Assembly (NCBI GenBank): GCA_944322375.1 | Contig: CALUOX010000016.1 | Location: forward strand, 1-38,321 | Origin: an uncultured Alistipes sp. | Lineage (GTDB): Bacteria; Bacteroidota; Bacteroidia; Bacteroidales; Rikenellaceae | DNA: 38,321 bases | Direction: 5' to 3' | Part shown: positions 1 through 7,855 of the stretch, piece by piece | Layout: every line of letters starts with the position of its first letter | How positions within the stretch are numbered: position 1 is the first letter of the stretch | Program-made: the position numbers and the translations under genes | The notes under the pieces: generated by a model | Database searches by the model: none | What the model was told of the DNA's origin: nothing | Seen by the model: only the letters and a program-made list of their open reading frames with translations

Positions 1-76
1 TTGATATATAGATAAAATAAAATTAAAATCGGTAAAATTCGATTCAGATTTATGGCGTCCGCTTCAGACCTCATGA

Positions 77-122
77 GAGATCGCCCGATTTCATAATTCA
101 TGAAATCGGGCGATCTCGTTTT
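77..122 (+). terminator. Strong stem-loop, intrinsic terminator for a gene left of the window
   Basis: Bases 77-93 and 101-117 are perfect reverse complements (17 bp, 18 bp if 94/100 also pair) around a tiny loop. The plus-strand copy is followed by four T at 119-122, so it fits a terminator for a plus-strand transcript entering from before base 1. The minus-strand side has no T run, so it would serve the lipoprotein gene only as a backup stop. Confidence 0.6.
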
Positions 123-186
123 GGGACCCTCTTCTAATAATTATTCTTCTCCCGGATCCTCTTTTTATATTCCTCCCTGTTGCGTG

Positions 187-219
187 AAAAAACGGCGAGG
201 CCCATAGGACCTCGCCGTT
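187..219 (-). terminator. Intrinsic terminator of the 1135-residue lipoprotein gene
   Basis: A perfect 10-bp inverted repeat (191-200 with 210-219) lies 22 bp beyond the stop codon at 242-244. Read on the minus strand it is followed by six T (192 to 187). This is the textbook arrangement for Rho-independent termination of the lipoprotein mRNA. Confidence 0.85.
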
Positions 220-241
220 GCCTGGCGGTTGTTTACACCCG

Positions 242-3200
242 TCAGTTCTTCGGTGTAACCTTGATCGTGATCGTCCGCTCTTCGGCGCGAAGAACGTATT
301 GTCCCGATTGATCGACCGTTTGGTCGTACTTGTAGGTCATCGTGACAGGAATCTCGACCGTGATGGTGTGAACCAGTTCCGATTCATCGCCCGTAACCGT
401 TACGATGCCTGTCGATGCGTCGAAACTTACACGTGTAATACCGGCTCCGGGATCGCTGCTCGTGATTCTGGCGTTGCCAAAGACCGCCTTGAAGTCGTAT
501 GCGCTCGTGGCGGGATCTGCCGTAACCGCTCCACTCTTGAAGATGGCATTGCCGAAGATGTCGTTCAGCGACAGCAGCTCCATTGCATTCTTCGTTACAT
601 CCTTACCGTCGGGCAGGATCTCCATGACGTTGTTCCTGCCGTCGATCACAAGTTTCGAGTAGTCGATCGGGGCATCGGTCCGTACAACGAACTCCTTGTA
701 ATCCATTACTAGTCCGTTGACCGTCATCGTTGCCGTAACCGGAATCTCCAGCAGCGTGCAGGCTGCCCAGCTCAGTTCTCCGGTTGCGGGATCGAGTGTC
801 GGTTGCGCTCCGGTGTATCCGGCCGGCAGGTTGAGGGCGTAGGTGACGTTGACGTCGGCGCCGTCCGTCTTGTTGGCCTTGTAGCCGGCGGTCAGGAAGA
901 CGTTCTGGATCTCGAATGCCTTCTTGTCGGCGCTGAGGCTGCCCTTTGCCTTCATATAGTACGGCTCACCGTCGGTGTAGAGGTTCTCCTGACGCTGCAG
1001 GAAGTAGTTGTTGCCCTTGTTGATGGTAACCTTGCCCGACAGCGCGATATGGAAGTTGGCGTCCGATACCTCGAAGTTGTCGTCGGCGCCTACCGTGTAG
1101 CTGTACGAATCGGCGGCGTTGAAGTCCACGTCGGCCATCTTGAAGAAGGCGCGGAAGTCACCGTTCGTGTTGCGCAGTCCGGCTTCGGCGGTGTGTGTGC
1201 CGACGTTTGCCTGCTGACGCGTGAAGTTCAGCGTCGATTTGCTCATGAAGGTTGCGAATTCGGCGTAGTCGGCGAAGAATTTCTCACCTTCGGGCAATGC
1301 GTTGTACATCGTCTCGTAGAATTTGTCGTCGATCGCTACCCAGATGTTGCCTCCGGCCTGGTCGATCGAGAGAATCTCTCCGTCGGGGACATTCACTTCA
1401 TACGACAGGTCGTTCAGCCCGCTGAAGGTGATGGTGCCTTCGAGCGTAACCTCTTCGTTGTCGTTGACCTCGATGTCGGTCTTTACGTGGATCGTGCCCG
1501 AACCGTTCTTGTAGCCCTTAATCATGTAACGCAGCACCTTCGAGTCGCCCGGCAGATAGGGGTCGGTAATGGCGACGGCCTTCACCTCGAGGTTGTTGGC
1601 GGCGACAAGCGCTTCGTCGCTGTCGGCGGCAATTGTCCAAACGGCGCTCTCCAGACTCTCCTTGACGCCTGCATACTGCTCGTTGGTGAGAATCTCGGCG
1701 TTGATGATGTTGTCGGCGGAGATGTAGAGATTGTGTGCATAGCCGGTCGGCAGGTCCTGCGAGCCGTCGTTTCCTTCACCGGCATAGAACCAGTCGATGG
1801 CGGCGTCGATGTTGCTGATCGTGCCCAGCGACTTGCGGGTAATGGTCAGCGATGCTTCATATACCTCCTTCTCAACGGATTTCACTGCGCCGTCAACGTT
1901 GGCTGCCACGGAGAACATCACTTTGTCGGCAACCGTTTTGTCGATATTGTCAACTTCGGCCTCCTTGATGCCGATCGTTGCAAGCGATTTCTTGCCGCTT
2001 TCCGACATCGGATCTGCGGGATCGACGGCCAGCTTGGTGAGATCGGCCGTGCCGCTCAGCGCTTCGGTCCGCGTATAGAGCGGAGTTGTCTGGGGAACGA
2101 TGTCCCAGTTGTATTTTTCGGCTGCAGCGGCCAGCTCGATCAGCTCTTCTCCCTCTTCATAGGCGAAGCGGTATTCGCCCAGCAGCGTAACGGCCGTGGT
2201 CGTATTGTCGTACTCGAGCCGGTATTCGACCGGAGCGGCGTACTTCTCCAGCCCGTTCTCCGTCTCCTTGACGAGCACGATATGGTCGATCACGTCGGTA
2301 TCATCGGCATTTCCGAGGGTCGGTACGTATGCCGACGTGAATTCGATGCCGGTATTGATCTCCGTTCCTTCCCCGCCGTCTGTTGCTGCGGGTTTCGTCA
2401 CGCTTGATGCTTTGCTGACGCGAAGCGCCACGGCGCAGGTCTTGTTGTCGGCGAGCTGTTCGTAGTCGAAATTGGTGTTGACGGTCAGCGCGAATTTGCC
2501 GTTTTCACCGGCAACGGCCGATTCGATCTCGAATTTGACGGGACTCTCCGCACGGGTTACAACCTGAATCTCTTCGGGCAGGATCTCCAGTTTTACCGTA
2601 GGCTCTTCGGCATTGTAGCCGTCGATGATCGATTGAGCCAGCGATGCAGGCGATACCTGGAAGACCATCGTGGCCTTTTTGCCCGTCGTCAGTGCGATGT
2701 CACCCAGCGTGGCGCCCCGGAAATAGGCATAGCCTTTTGCATTTTCGGGAACATAAACCAGCGACTGGATTCGTCCGGCGATGTCGCCCACGGCGTTCCA
2801 CAGTCTGGAGAGTGCGTCGTCGTAGCTCTTCAGGATCTCGGTCAGTTCACCCTTCTGGATGTAGGGATTCTCCTCGTCGCCGGTCAGTGCGGCAGCGATC
2901 AGTGCGTTGATCTGTGTCTTGAGAGCGGATTCGGCGTTCTGGAGTTCGCTCATTACGGCATCGGTTGCGGCGCTCCCCGCTGCGGCCTTGAAGGCTTCGG
3001 TTGACATGTAGCTCTCCATGTAGGAGGCGAAATCCTTGCCCAGCCAGGTCTTTATGGCTGTCAGAACGGCCGAGTTCTCGTTGCCGATCGATTGTGCAAC
3101 GGCGGTCAGGATCTGGTTTACCTGTGCCGTCGAGAGGGCGCTCTCGCCGGTCATGTAACCTCCGGATGCCAATGCGTCGGCAATTTCATCCTGTACGTCG

Positions 3201-3649
3201 GACTGGATCTTGCCCATGATGGCTTCGGCCGTCAGCATGTTGTTGAACACATCCTGCACGTCCGATTCCGTCAGCATCGAATCATCGATGAGTTTCTGTA
3301 TCTCGCTTTGAGCGAGGTATCCCTTCTCCTTGAGCAGTTGCAGTACCTCGTCGCTCGTCAACCATGCTTTCAGGTCACTCTTTTTGGCATAGCCGGCCAG
3401 AACGTTGTCGAGTTTGGTCTGTAGTGCATCGTCGGTCACATATGCCGCGAAATCGATCTTTTCGAACTCGTCCTGCGTGGCCTGCAGCGATGCGACGTCC
3501 TTTTGCAACTGGACGACATCCGCCTCCAATCCGTCAAGACGGTTGTTGATGTTGTCGATGTCGTCGTCGTAATCCTTACATCCGGCACCGACCAGCATCG
3601 TTCCGGCAAGGAACAATGCCAGAGGTTTGGTAAACAATGTCTTTTTCAT
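242..3649 (-). CDS. Large surface lipoprotein with PL29/DUF4988-type N-terminus
   Basis: An 1135-residue exported lipoprotein. Residues 1-23 are a type II signal peptide with lipobox LVGAGC and lipidated Cys24. Next comes an acidic KDYDDDID segment and a heptad-rich coiled coil (about 30-65), the hallmark of the N-terminal region found on PL29-type lyases and many Bacteroidales surface proteins. Residues 70-290 are helical and Ala/Ser-rich; the rest looks like repeated beta-sandwich modules. I see no catalytic lyase domain, so a structural or S-layer-like surface role is more likely than an enzyme, but this is inference. The acidic residues after the Cys resemble a surface-export signal. It is a single-gene transcript: its own promoter (3856-3886) gives a ~200-nt leader holding two palindromes, and a terminator follows at 187-219. 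The start ATG at 3649 is fixed by the signal peptide. Confidence 0.85.
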   Translation of the reverse strand: MKKTLFTKPLALFLAGTMLVGAGCKDYDDDIDNINNRLDGLEADVVQLQKDVASLQATQDEFEKIDFAAYVTDDALQTKLDNVLAGYAKKSDLKAWLTSDEVLQLLKEKGYLAQSEIQKLIDDSMLTESDVQDVFNNMLTAEAIMGKIQSDVQDEIADALASGGYMTGESALSTAQVNQILTAVAQSIGNENSAVLTAIKTWLGKDFASYMESYMSTEAFKAAAGSAATDAVMSELQNAESALKTQINALIAAALTGDEENPYIQKGELTEILKSYDDALSRLWNAVGDIAGRIQSLVYVPENAKGYAYFRGATLGDIALTTGKKATMVFQVSPASLAQSIIDGYNAEEPTVKLEILPEEIQVVTRAESPVKFEIESAVAGENGKFALTVNTNFDYEQLADNKTCAVALRVSKASSVTKPAATDGGEGTEINTGIEFTSAYVPTLGNADDTDVIDHIVLVKETENGLEKYAAPVEYRLEYDNTTTAVTLLGEYRFAYEEGEELIELAAAAEKYNWDIVPQTTPLYTRTEALSGTADLTKLAVDPADPMSESGKKSLATIGIKEAEVDNIDKTVADKVMFSVAANVDGAVKSVEKEVYEASLTITRKSLGTISNIDAAIDWFYAGEGNDGSQDLPTGYAHNLYISADNIINAEILTNEQYAGVKESLESAVWTIAADSDEALVAANNLEVKAVAITDPYLPGDSKVLRYMIKGYKNGSGTIHVKTDIEVNDNEEVTLEGTITFSGLNDLSYEVNVPDGEILSIDQAGGNIWVAIDDKFYETMYNALPEGEKFFADYAEFATFMSKSTLNFTRQQANVGTHTAEAGLRNTNGDFRAFFKMADVDFNAADSYSYTVGADDNFEVSDANFHIALSGKVTINKGNNYFLQRQENLYTDGEPYYMKAKGSLSADKKAFEIQNVFLTAGYKANKTDGADVNVTYALNLPAGYTGAQPTLDPATGELSWAACTLLEIPVTATMTVNGLVMDYKEFVVRTDAPIDYSKLVIDGRNNVMEILPDGKDVTKNAMELLSLNDIFGNAIFKSGAVTADPATSAYDFKAVFGNARITSSDPGAGITRVSFDASTGIVTVTGDESELVHTITVEIPVTMTYKYDQTVDQSGQYVLRAEERTITIKVTPKN

Positions 3650-3731
3650 AGTGAAATTTAAGTAAGTTGGATAAAGTTGTTTTTATGATTTTGTCCATTG
3701 TCGCAAATCGGAACCTGTTTTATGTCTGTGA

Positions 3732-3747
3732 GTATCATAAATGATAC
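3732..3747. promoter_or_regulatory. Palindromic operator-like site, copy 1
   Basis: The 16-bp perfect palindrome GTATCATAAATGATAC-type (arms 3732-3738 and 3741-3747, 2-bp centre) lies in the lipoprotein leader, about 85 bp before its start codon. It matches the site at 3832-3847 in both arms. The dyad size suits a dimeric HTH protein, and the XRE regulator encoded next door is the obvious candidate. Binding itself is inference. Confidence 0.6.
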
Positions 3748-3831
3748 CATGCAGATATGAGTGCAAGTAAGTGTAATCCTGAGTTTCAGTCTGTTTATAT
3801 CTGTTTATTTGTCGTAGAGCAGTTGTTGTTG

Positions 3832-3847
3832 GTATCATATATGATAC
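3832..3847. promoter_or_regulatory. Palindromic operator-like site, copy 2, at the transcription start
   Basis: Same 7+2+7 palindrome as 3732-3747 (arms 3832-3838 and 3841-3847), exactly 100 bp away. It sits about 9 bp downstream of the -7 element of the lipoprotein promoter, so it should overlap or touch the transcription start; a bound protein there would block initiation. Including flanking bases, the two sites match best in inverted orientation (17 of 18 positions). Confidence 0.6.
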
Positions 3848-3855
3848 GCACGGTG

Positions 3856-3886
3856 CAAATATATATAATAAAATTTGCACGGCAAA
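3856..3886 (-). promoter_or_regulatory. Bacteroidota promoter for the large lipoprotein
   Basis: On the minus strand a -33 TTTG (3886-3883) is followed after 19 nt by TATATTTG (3863-3856), a full match to the Bacteroidota consensus TTTG-N19-21-TAnnTTTG. Expected start of transcription is near 3849, giving a ~200-nt leader. An 8-bp inverted repeat (3853-3860 with 3873-3880) brackets the -7 element. Confidence 0.75.
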
Positions 3887-3908
3887 ATTTTTTATCCGAA
3901 TTTTTGAA

Positions 3909-4127
3909 ATGAGTGTCAACTATCAAGAGGAAATATCTCATATCTCATCGAGAATCAGAGAGTTGAGGAAGGAGAGGCACCTGACGGTACAGGAACTTGC
4001 CTATCGATGTGACATGGAGCGGTCGAACATGAGTCGTATCGAGGCGGGACGTACCAATTTGACGGTGAAGACCCTTTGCATAATCTGCAATGCACTGTGT
4101 GTCAGCCTTCATGATATTGTACGTTGA
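3909..4127 (+). CDS. Small XRE-family helix-turn-helix regulator
   Basis: A 72-residue protein that is almost entirely one Cro/C1-type HTH domain. Residues 12-25 form the basic first helix (RIRELRKERHLT), followed by VQELAYRCDMERSNMSRIEAGRT-like helices 2 and 3 with the conserved SRIE-G-N pattern, and a closing helix to residue 72. There is no effector or dimerisation domain beyond this, which is the usual size of Bacteroidales stand-alone XRE regulators. It faces the large lipoprotein gene across a 259-bp region holding two identical-core palindromes, so control of that gene and of itself is a reasonable inference. No clean plus-strand promoter is visible; a TA-N3-TTTG at 3869-3877 is the nearest match. 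No partner gene follows within 1.3 kb. Confidence 0.85.
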   Translation: MSVNYQEEISHISSRIRELRKERHLTVQELAYRCDMERSNMSRIEAGRTNLTVKTLCIICNALCVSLHDIVR

Positions 4128-4977
4128 GATTTCGAGGGATGCTGTGCTCGGGAGAATTCCGACCGGGGCCGATTACTTGTCCTGTCAGTGGCATTCCGAC
4201 CTTGAATTGTCATAAGCGGAATGTCCTGCTGTTGTGGCCTTCTGCGTATCGATGGCAGGCAGGCGCGGGTGTGTGACAGGGATTTTCGGCCGAAAGTCGG
4301 TTGTGCGGTGATCGTCGGATGGTGCATGGCTGTGGGTACTTTTTCGGACGGACCGTTATGCGGTCGTGCAGGTTGGCAGGGTGAGAAGATCCGCGGAGGG
4401 GGTCCGTTTCATCGTTTCGGAGGCGTTTCACGGGGAAGAGAGATTCGATTGCGGAATTTTCGACGCAGGCATGTGGGAGTTGTCCGATGGCCCGTCGTCA
4501 GTTCAGCGAAGAGGAAATGCTTGATTCCCGGGTGCAGGCAGCCGCCTTTGAAAGGAAGGTATTCCTATAATTATAATATTAATAGGAAAGAAGGCTGTTT
4601 GTTGTTTGTGTGGGCATTTGTAGAGATCGTTGTTGTCGGGAGAGTATGTTTTTCTGCAATACCGCTCTTCCCGATGTTGTGACGGCCGTCGGTTGATGCG
4701 GAGCGGACAACGGAATCTTTGTGATAACCGTGTAAATTCGCCTTTCCCGTCTGATTTTTTGCTGTTTGCTGTTTGCTGTTTGCTGTTCGCTGTTGCCGGC
4801 TTGCCGGAGATTTTCATCCTTCGGTGTCTGTTGAAGGCTGTTTATATCCGGGCTTTTTGATGTGGACGTATTGCCCCGCTTGGGTTGTACTGGAACTGAC
4901 TGCACGTGGGGCATCCAGTTTCAGTACGGCCCGAAGGAAAGAGGAGCTTTTGATTAGTCATAGAGCTTGGTTTTGCG
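4128..4977. other. Gene-poor spacer with a 7-bp microsatellite and a long hairpin
   Basis: I find no convincing gene in these 850 bases: open frames are short, overlap on both strands and resemble no family. Structures seen are a 7-bp inverted repeat around an AT-rich loop (4562-4568 with 4582-4588), five tandem copies of GCTGTTT-type heptamers (4761-4795, last two diverged), and a 12-bp stem with one G.U pair (4887-4898 with 4916-4927). It could hold an unrecognised RNA or be a decayed gene; nothing decides this. Confidence 0.5.
4761..4795. repeat. Heptanucleotide microsatellite, five copies
   Basis: Units start at 4761, 4768, 4775, 4782 and 4789. The first three are exactly GCTGTTT; the fourth and fifth differ in the last base. 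It is not in a supported gene, so a phase-variation role is not evident. Confidence 0.8.
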
Positions 4978-5408
4978 TACTTTGACTACGTCGAAGATAC
5001 TCCGTCTCGGTACAGCCAGATTGAAGACAGCGTTTTCATTTGCCGCTGCGCTCGATTTTCGAACTTTGACTACGTCGAAGATACTGCGTCCCGGTACAGC
5101 CAGATTGAAGACAGCGTTTTCATATACCGTTTTGCTCGACTTTTCGAACTTTGACTACGTCGAAGATACTCCGTCTCGGCATAGCCAAATTGAAGACAGC
5201 GTTTTCATTTGCCGCTGCGCTCGATTTTCGAACTTTGACTACGTCGAAGATACTCCGTCTCGGCATAGCCAAATTGAAGACAGCGTTTTCATTTGCCGCT
5301 GCGCTCGACTTTTCGTACTTTGGCTCCGCCTTAGATACTCCGTCTCGGCACAGCCAAATTGAAAACAGAGTTTTCATTTGTCTCTGCGCTCGACTTTTCG
5401 TATCTTTG
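4978..5408. repeat. ~85-bp tandem array, five units plus a promoter-bearing edge
   Basis: Units begin with ACTTTG at 4979, 5063, 5148, 5232 and 5317, and a sixth edge lies near 5403, giving a period of 84-86 bp. Each unit contains a CTACGTCGAAGATACT-type segment, an A-rich centre ending CGTTTTCAT, and GCTCGA-TTTTCG before the next unit. Units 1-4 are very similar; unit 5 differs most (TTTGGCTCCGCC in place of TTTGACTACGTC). Most units carry TTTG about 18-20 nt before an (A/T)ACTTTG, a degenerate promoter; only the right edge is a full consensus promoter. Repeated peptides can be read in several frames, but on both strands, so I take them as by-products. Confidence 0.85.
5377..5408 (+). promoter_or_regulatory. 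Promoter of the LysE-family/cmk operon at the array edge
   Basis: TTTG at 5377-5380, a 20-nt spacer, then TATCTTTG at 5401-5408: a full Bacteroidota promoter. Expected start of transcription is near 5415, about 80 nt before the ATG at 5494. It occupies the same position in the repeat unit as the degenerate promoter-like motifs of the upstream units. Confidence 0.75.
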
Positions 5409-5493
5409 TCGTCCAAACCGAACCGATGAAGGTCGGACCCGGCCGTCAAGGCCCGGCCGTGACGCGATCGGATCATTAACCGTTTTACCGTTC

Positions 5494-6177
5494 ATGGGGC
5501 TGAACCAGATTACGAACGTCCTCTATTTGCTGTTACAGGGCTTTGGCGTGGGTGTCGCCGCATCCATCACCGTCGGTCCCGTGGCCGTGCTCTGCATCCA
5601 ACGCACCCTGAGCAAAAGCCGGAGCGCAGGATTCGCTTCGGGGCTGGGCGTCGCATGTGCCGATACGCTCATGGCCGTATTCGCCATGCTCTTTTCTTCG
5701 ATCCTCCAACGGTCAATCGAGGCAAACAAGCTTATTCTAAGTGTTATAAGCGGAATTATCGTCGTGATCGTCGGAGTCTATATCTTCCTGCAGAACCCCG
5801 TAACCCAGATCCGTCGGAACAGAGTGGGCAAGACGACACTCTGGCGCGATTTCGCCTCGATGTTTGGGATCACGCTGACGAACTTCATCTATGTCGTCCC
5901 CTACATCATGATCTTTTTTACCATGTTCAAGGTCTCCACTTCGCTCGGCGCGTCCGATCTGGGAACGCTTTTCAGCGGCCTGATGACGATTGCGGGATTC
6001 CTCGGCGGGGCGGCGACCTGGTGGTTTGCACTGACCTTTCTCCTGAATCTTTTCCGACACCGTTTCCGTCCCAGACACATGCTGACCATTAACCATGTGG
6101 CCGGGGTCATTATCGCCGTGTTGGGCATCTATACCATTCTGTCGAACTTTATTCATGTCCTGCCGAATGTACACTGA
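5494..6177 (+). CDS. LysE/RhtB-family amino-acid exporter
   Basis: A 227-residue integral membrane protein. The N-terminus carries the LysE-family signature, an amphipathic helix then VGVAASITVGPVAVLCI (about 15-31), followed by five further hydrophobic segments ending near residue 222. The family exports amino acids or related small metabolites; the substrate cannot be read from sequence. The ATG at 5494 is chosen because it starts the first membrane helix and lies ~80 nt after the promoter; the open frame continues upstream only through repeat sequence. The stop overlaps the cmk start by 11 bp, so the two are translationally linked, although no functional link is obvious. Confidence 0.85.
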   Translation: MGLNQITNVLYLLLQGFGVGVAASITVGPVAVLCIQRTLSKSRSAGFASGLGVACADTLMAVFAMLFSSILQRSIEANKLILSVISGIIVVIVGVYIFLQNPVTQIRRNRVGKTTLWRDFASMFGITLTNFIYVVPYIMIFFTMFKVSTSLGASDLGTLFSGLMTIAGFLGGAATWWFALTFLLNLFRHRFRPRHMLTINHVAGVIIAVLGIYTILSNFIHVLPNVH

Positions 6178-6877
6178 ACGGAATACGAAACCCAAGATCG
6201 TCATTGCCATCGACGGCTTCTCGTCGTGCGGAAAATCAACCTTCGCCAAAGCCATCGCCCGGCGTCTGGGATATATTTTCATCGATACGGGGGCCATGTA
6301 TCGGGCCGTGACGCTCTATGCGCTCGAACACGGTGCCATCCGTTCGGGGATGGTCGATGACGATGCCGTCGTGCGGCTGTTGCCGGAGATTCATATCGAT
6401 TTCCGTTTCAATCCCGAACGGGGCGCCAGCGACATCTATGTCAACGGCGATCGTGTCGAGGGCAAGATCCGTACGATCGAGGTGAGCAACTGTGTAAGTG
6501 CCGTCAGTTCGATCGGCGCCGTGCGCCGCAAGCTGGTGGCCATGCAACAGGAGATGGGTCGCAAGCGCGGGGTCGTGATGGACGGCCGGGATATCGGTAC
6601 GACGGTCTTCCCCGATGCCGAACTGAAGATCTTCATGACGGCCGATCCGGCCGTGCGGGCGCAGAGACGTTACGACGAGTTGACGGCCCGGGGCGACCAG
6701 GTCTCTTACGACGAGATTCTTCAGAATGTCCTGTCGCGCGACAAGGCCGATATGGAGCGGGCCATCTCGCCGTTGCGCAAGGCCGACGATGCCATTGTCC
6801 TCGACAACAGCCATATGACCGTCGAGGAGCAGATGGAGTGGTTCGATCGGGAGTTTCGGCGCGTGACGGAGCGCTGA
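6167..6877 (+). CDS. cmk: Cytidylate kinase
   Basis: A 236-residue P-loop kinase that phosphorylates CMP and dCMP in nucleotide metabolism. The Walker A loop GFSSCGKST is at about 17-25, and the NMP-binding DTGAMYRAV follows at about 41-49. The GRDIGTTVFPDA motif typical of Cmk is near residue 145, and the lid region is rich in Arg. Length is close to that of other bacterial Cmk enzymes. The ATG at 6167 overlaps the end of the exporter gene; an in-frame ATG at 6155 is possible. ispH follows after about 80 bp, an arrangement I recall from other Bacteroidales genomes. Confidence 0.93.
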   Translation: MYTERNTKPKIVIAIDGFSSCGKSTFAKAIARRLGYIFIDTGAMYRAVTLYALEHGAIRSGMVDDDAVVRLLPEIHIDFRFNPERGASDIYVNGDRVEGKIRTIEVSNCVSAVSSIGAVRRKLVAMQQEMGRKRGVVMDGRDIGTTVFPDAELKIFMTADPAVRAQRRYDELTARGDQVSYDEILQNVLSRDKADMERAISPLRKADDAIVLDNSHMTVEEQMEWFDREFRRVTER

Positions 6878-6958
6878 TTCAGCACCCGGCGCCGGGTGCG
6901 TCGGGCGTGCGGAGCGGCGAACCCGCGGTCGGAGAAAAGACGAAAAACAGCGTGCAGC

Positions 6959-7825
6959 ATGGAGGTTGAGATCGACGATAAATCGGGATTCTGTTTCGGC
7001 GTCGTGCGTGCTATCGACGAGGCGGAACGGGCTTTGGATGCCTATGGCTCGGTCTATTCGCTGGGAGATATCGTGCACAACAGAATCGAGGTGCAACGGC
7101 TCGAAAGCCGCGGTCTGAAAACGGTGACGCATGCCGATCTGGATGGATTGTCCGGATGCCGGCTCTTTATCCGTGCGCACGGAGAACCGCCTGCGACGTA
7201 TCGTCGGGCGCGGGAACTGGGAATCGAGGTGATCGATGCGACCTGCCCGGTCGTTGCAAAACTCCAGCAGCGGGTCGTACGCGCGCATGCCGAGATGAGC
7301 AAGGTCGACGGACAGGTGGTGATTCTCGGAAAGCGGGGCCATGCCGAGGTGGTCGGTCTGACCGGTCAGGTCGAGGCTCCGACGATCGTTATCGAAGGCC
7401 CGGACGATCTGACGCAGATCGACTTTGCACGTCCGATCTATTTTCTTTCGCAGACGACCCAGAGCATTGCGCTGTTCGAATCGCTTGCCGACGAGATGCG
7501 TCGCCGGGCCGTCGATGCCTCGCGGGTGACGGTGCACGATACCATTTGCCGGCAGGTCGCAAACAGGGAGGCGCATCTGACGGCCTTTGCGCGGCGATTC
7601 GATACGGTGATCTTTGTCTGCGGCCGCAAGTCGTCCAACGGCAAGGTGCTGTACGAGGTGTGCCGCAGGGCCAATGTCCGGACCCATCAGGTCGAAGAGG
7701 CTGCGGAGCTGCGGGATGAATGGTTCGCCGGAGCGGCTTCGGCGGGAATCTGCGGCGCGACATCGACTCCCCGCTGGCTGATGCAGCAGGTGGCCGACGC
7801 GATCGTTGCACGATATGGAGAATAA
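6959..7825 (+). CDS. ispH: 4-hydroxy-3-methylbut-2-enyl diphosphate reductase
   Basis: A 288-residue iron-sulfur enzyme for the last step of the MEP isoprenoid pathway, making IPP and DMAPP from HMBPP. The three cluster ligands are Cys12 (GFCFGV), Cys96 (DATCPVV) and Cys197 (DTICRQV), at the same numbering as E. coli IspH. Active-site His residues are near 40, 74 (RAHGEPP) and 128, and the proton-relay Glu lies in GHAEV. The C-terminal ICGATSTPRWL corresponds to the family's GASTP motif. The ATG at 6959 starts directly at the conserved N-terminus. The gene probably shares the transcript of cmk. Confidence 0.95.
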   Translation: MEVEIDDKSGFCFGVVRAIDEAERALDAYGSVYSLGDIVHNRIEVQRLESRGLKTVTHADLDGLSGCRLFIRAHGEPPATYRRARELGIEVIDATCPVVAKLQQRVVRAHAEMSKVDGQVVILGKRGHAEVVGLTGQVEAPTIVIEGPDDLTQIDFARPIYFLSQTTQSIALFESLADEMRRRAVDASRVTVHDTICRQVANREAHLTAFARRFDTVIFVCGRKSSNGKVLYEVCRRANVRTHQVEEAAELRDEWFAGAASAGICGATSTPRWLMQQVADAIVARYGE

Positions 7826-7855
7826 TTGGTTTAACCCTTGATAATCGAATCTTTG

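Noticed and set aside
803-2407. Plus-strand open frame of 534 codons opposite the large lipoprotein
   Set aside because: Shadow frame; no start context, no domain, and the lipoprotein has a signal peptide, promoter and terminator.
3748-3831. Classical invertible promoter flanked by inverted repeats
   Set aside because: The consensus promoter lies outside the segment and no TAnnTTTG is inside on either strand; no recombinase gene is nearby. Kept only as an alternative in the palindrome finding.
3683-3919. 78-codon minus-strand frame between the lipoprotein and the XRE gene
   Set aside because: It covers the promoter and both palindromes, is AT-rich and has no domain; a control region explains it better.
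4221-4682. 153-codon plus-strand frame after the XRE gene
   Set aside because: Cys/Arg-rich, no family resemblance, no promoter or clear start, and competing frames on the other strand.
4978-5408. Possible CRISPR array
   Set aside because: There are no short identical repeats separated by unique spacers; the whole 85-bp unit is repeated, and no cas gene is present.
4967-5476. Small frames encoding repeated peptides in the 85-bp array, on both strands
   Set aside because: Same repeat is open in several frames and on both strands, and the array overlaps a promoter; no unique start or conserved product.
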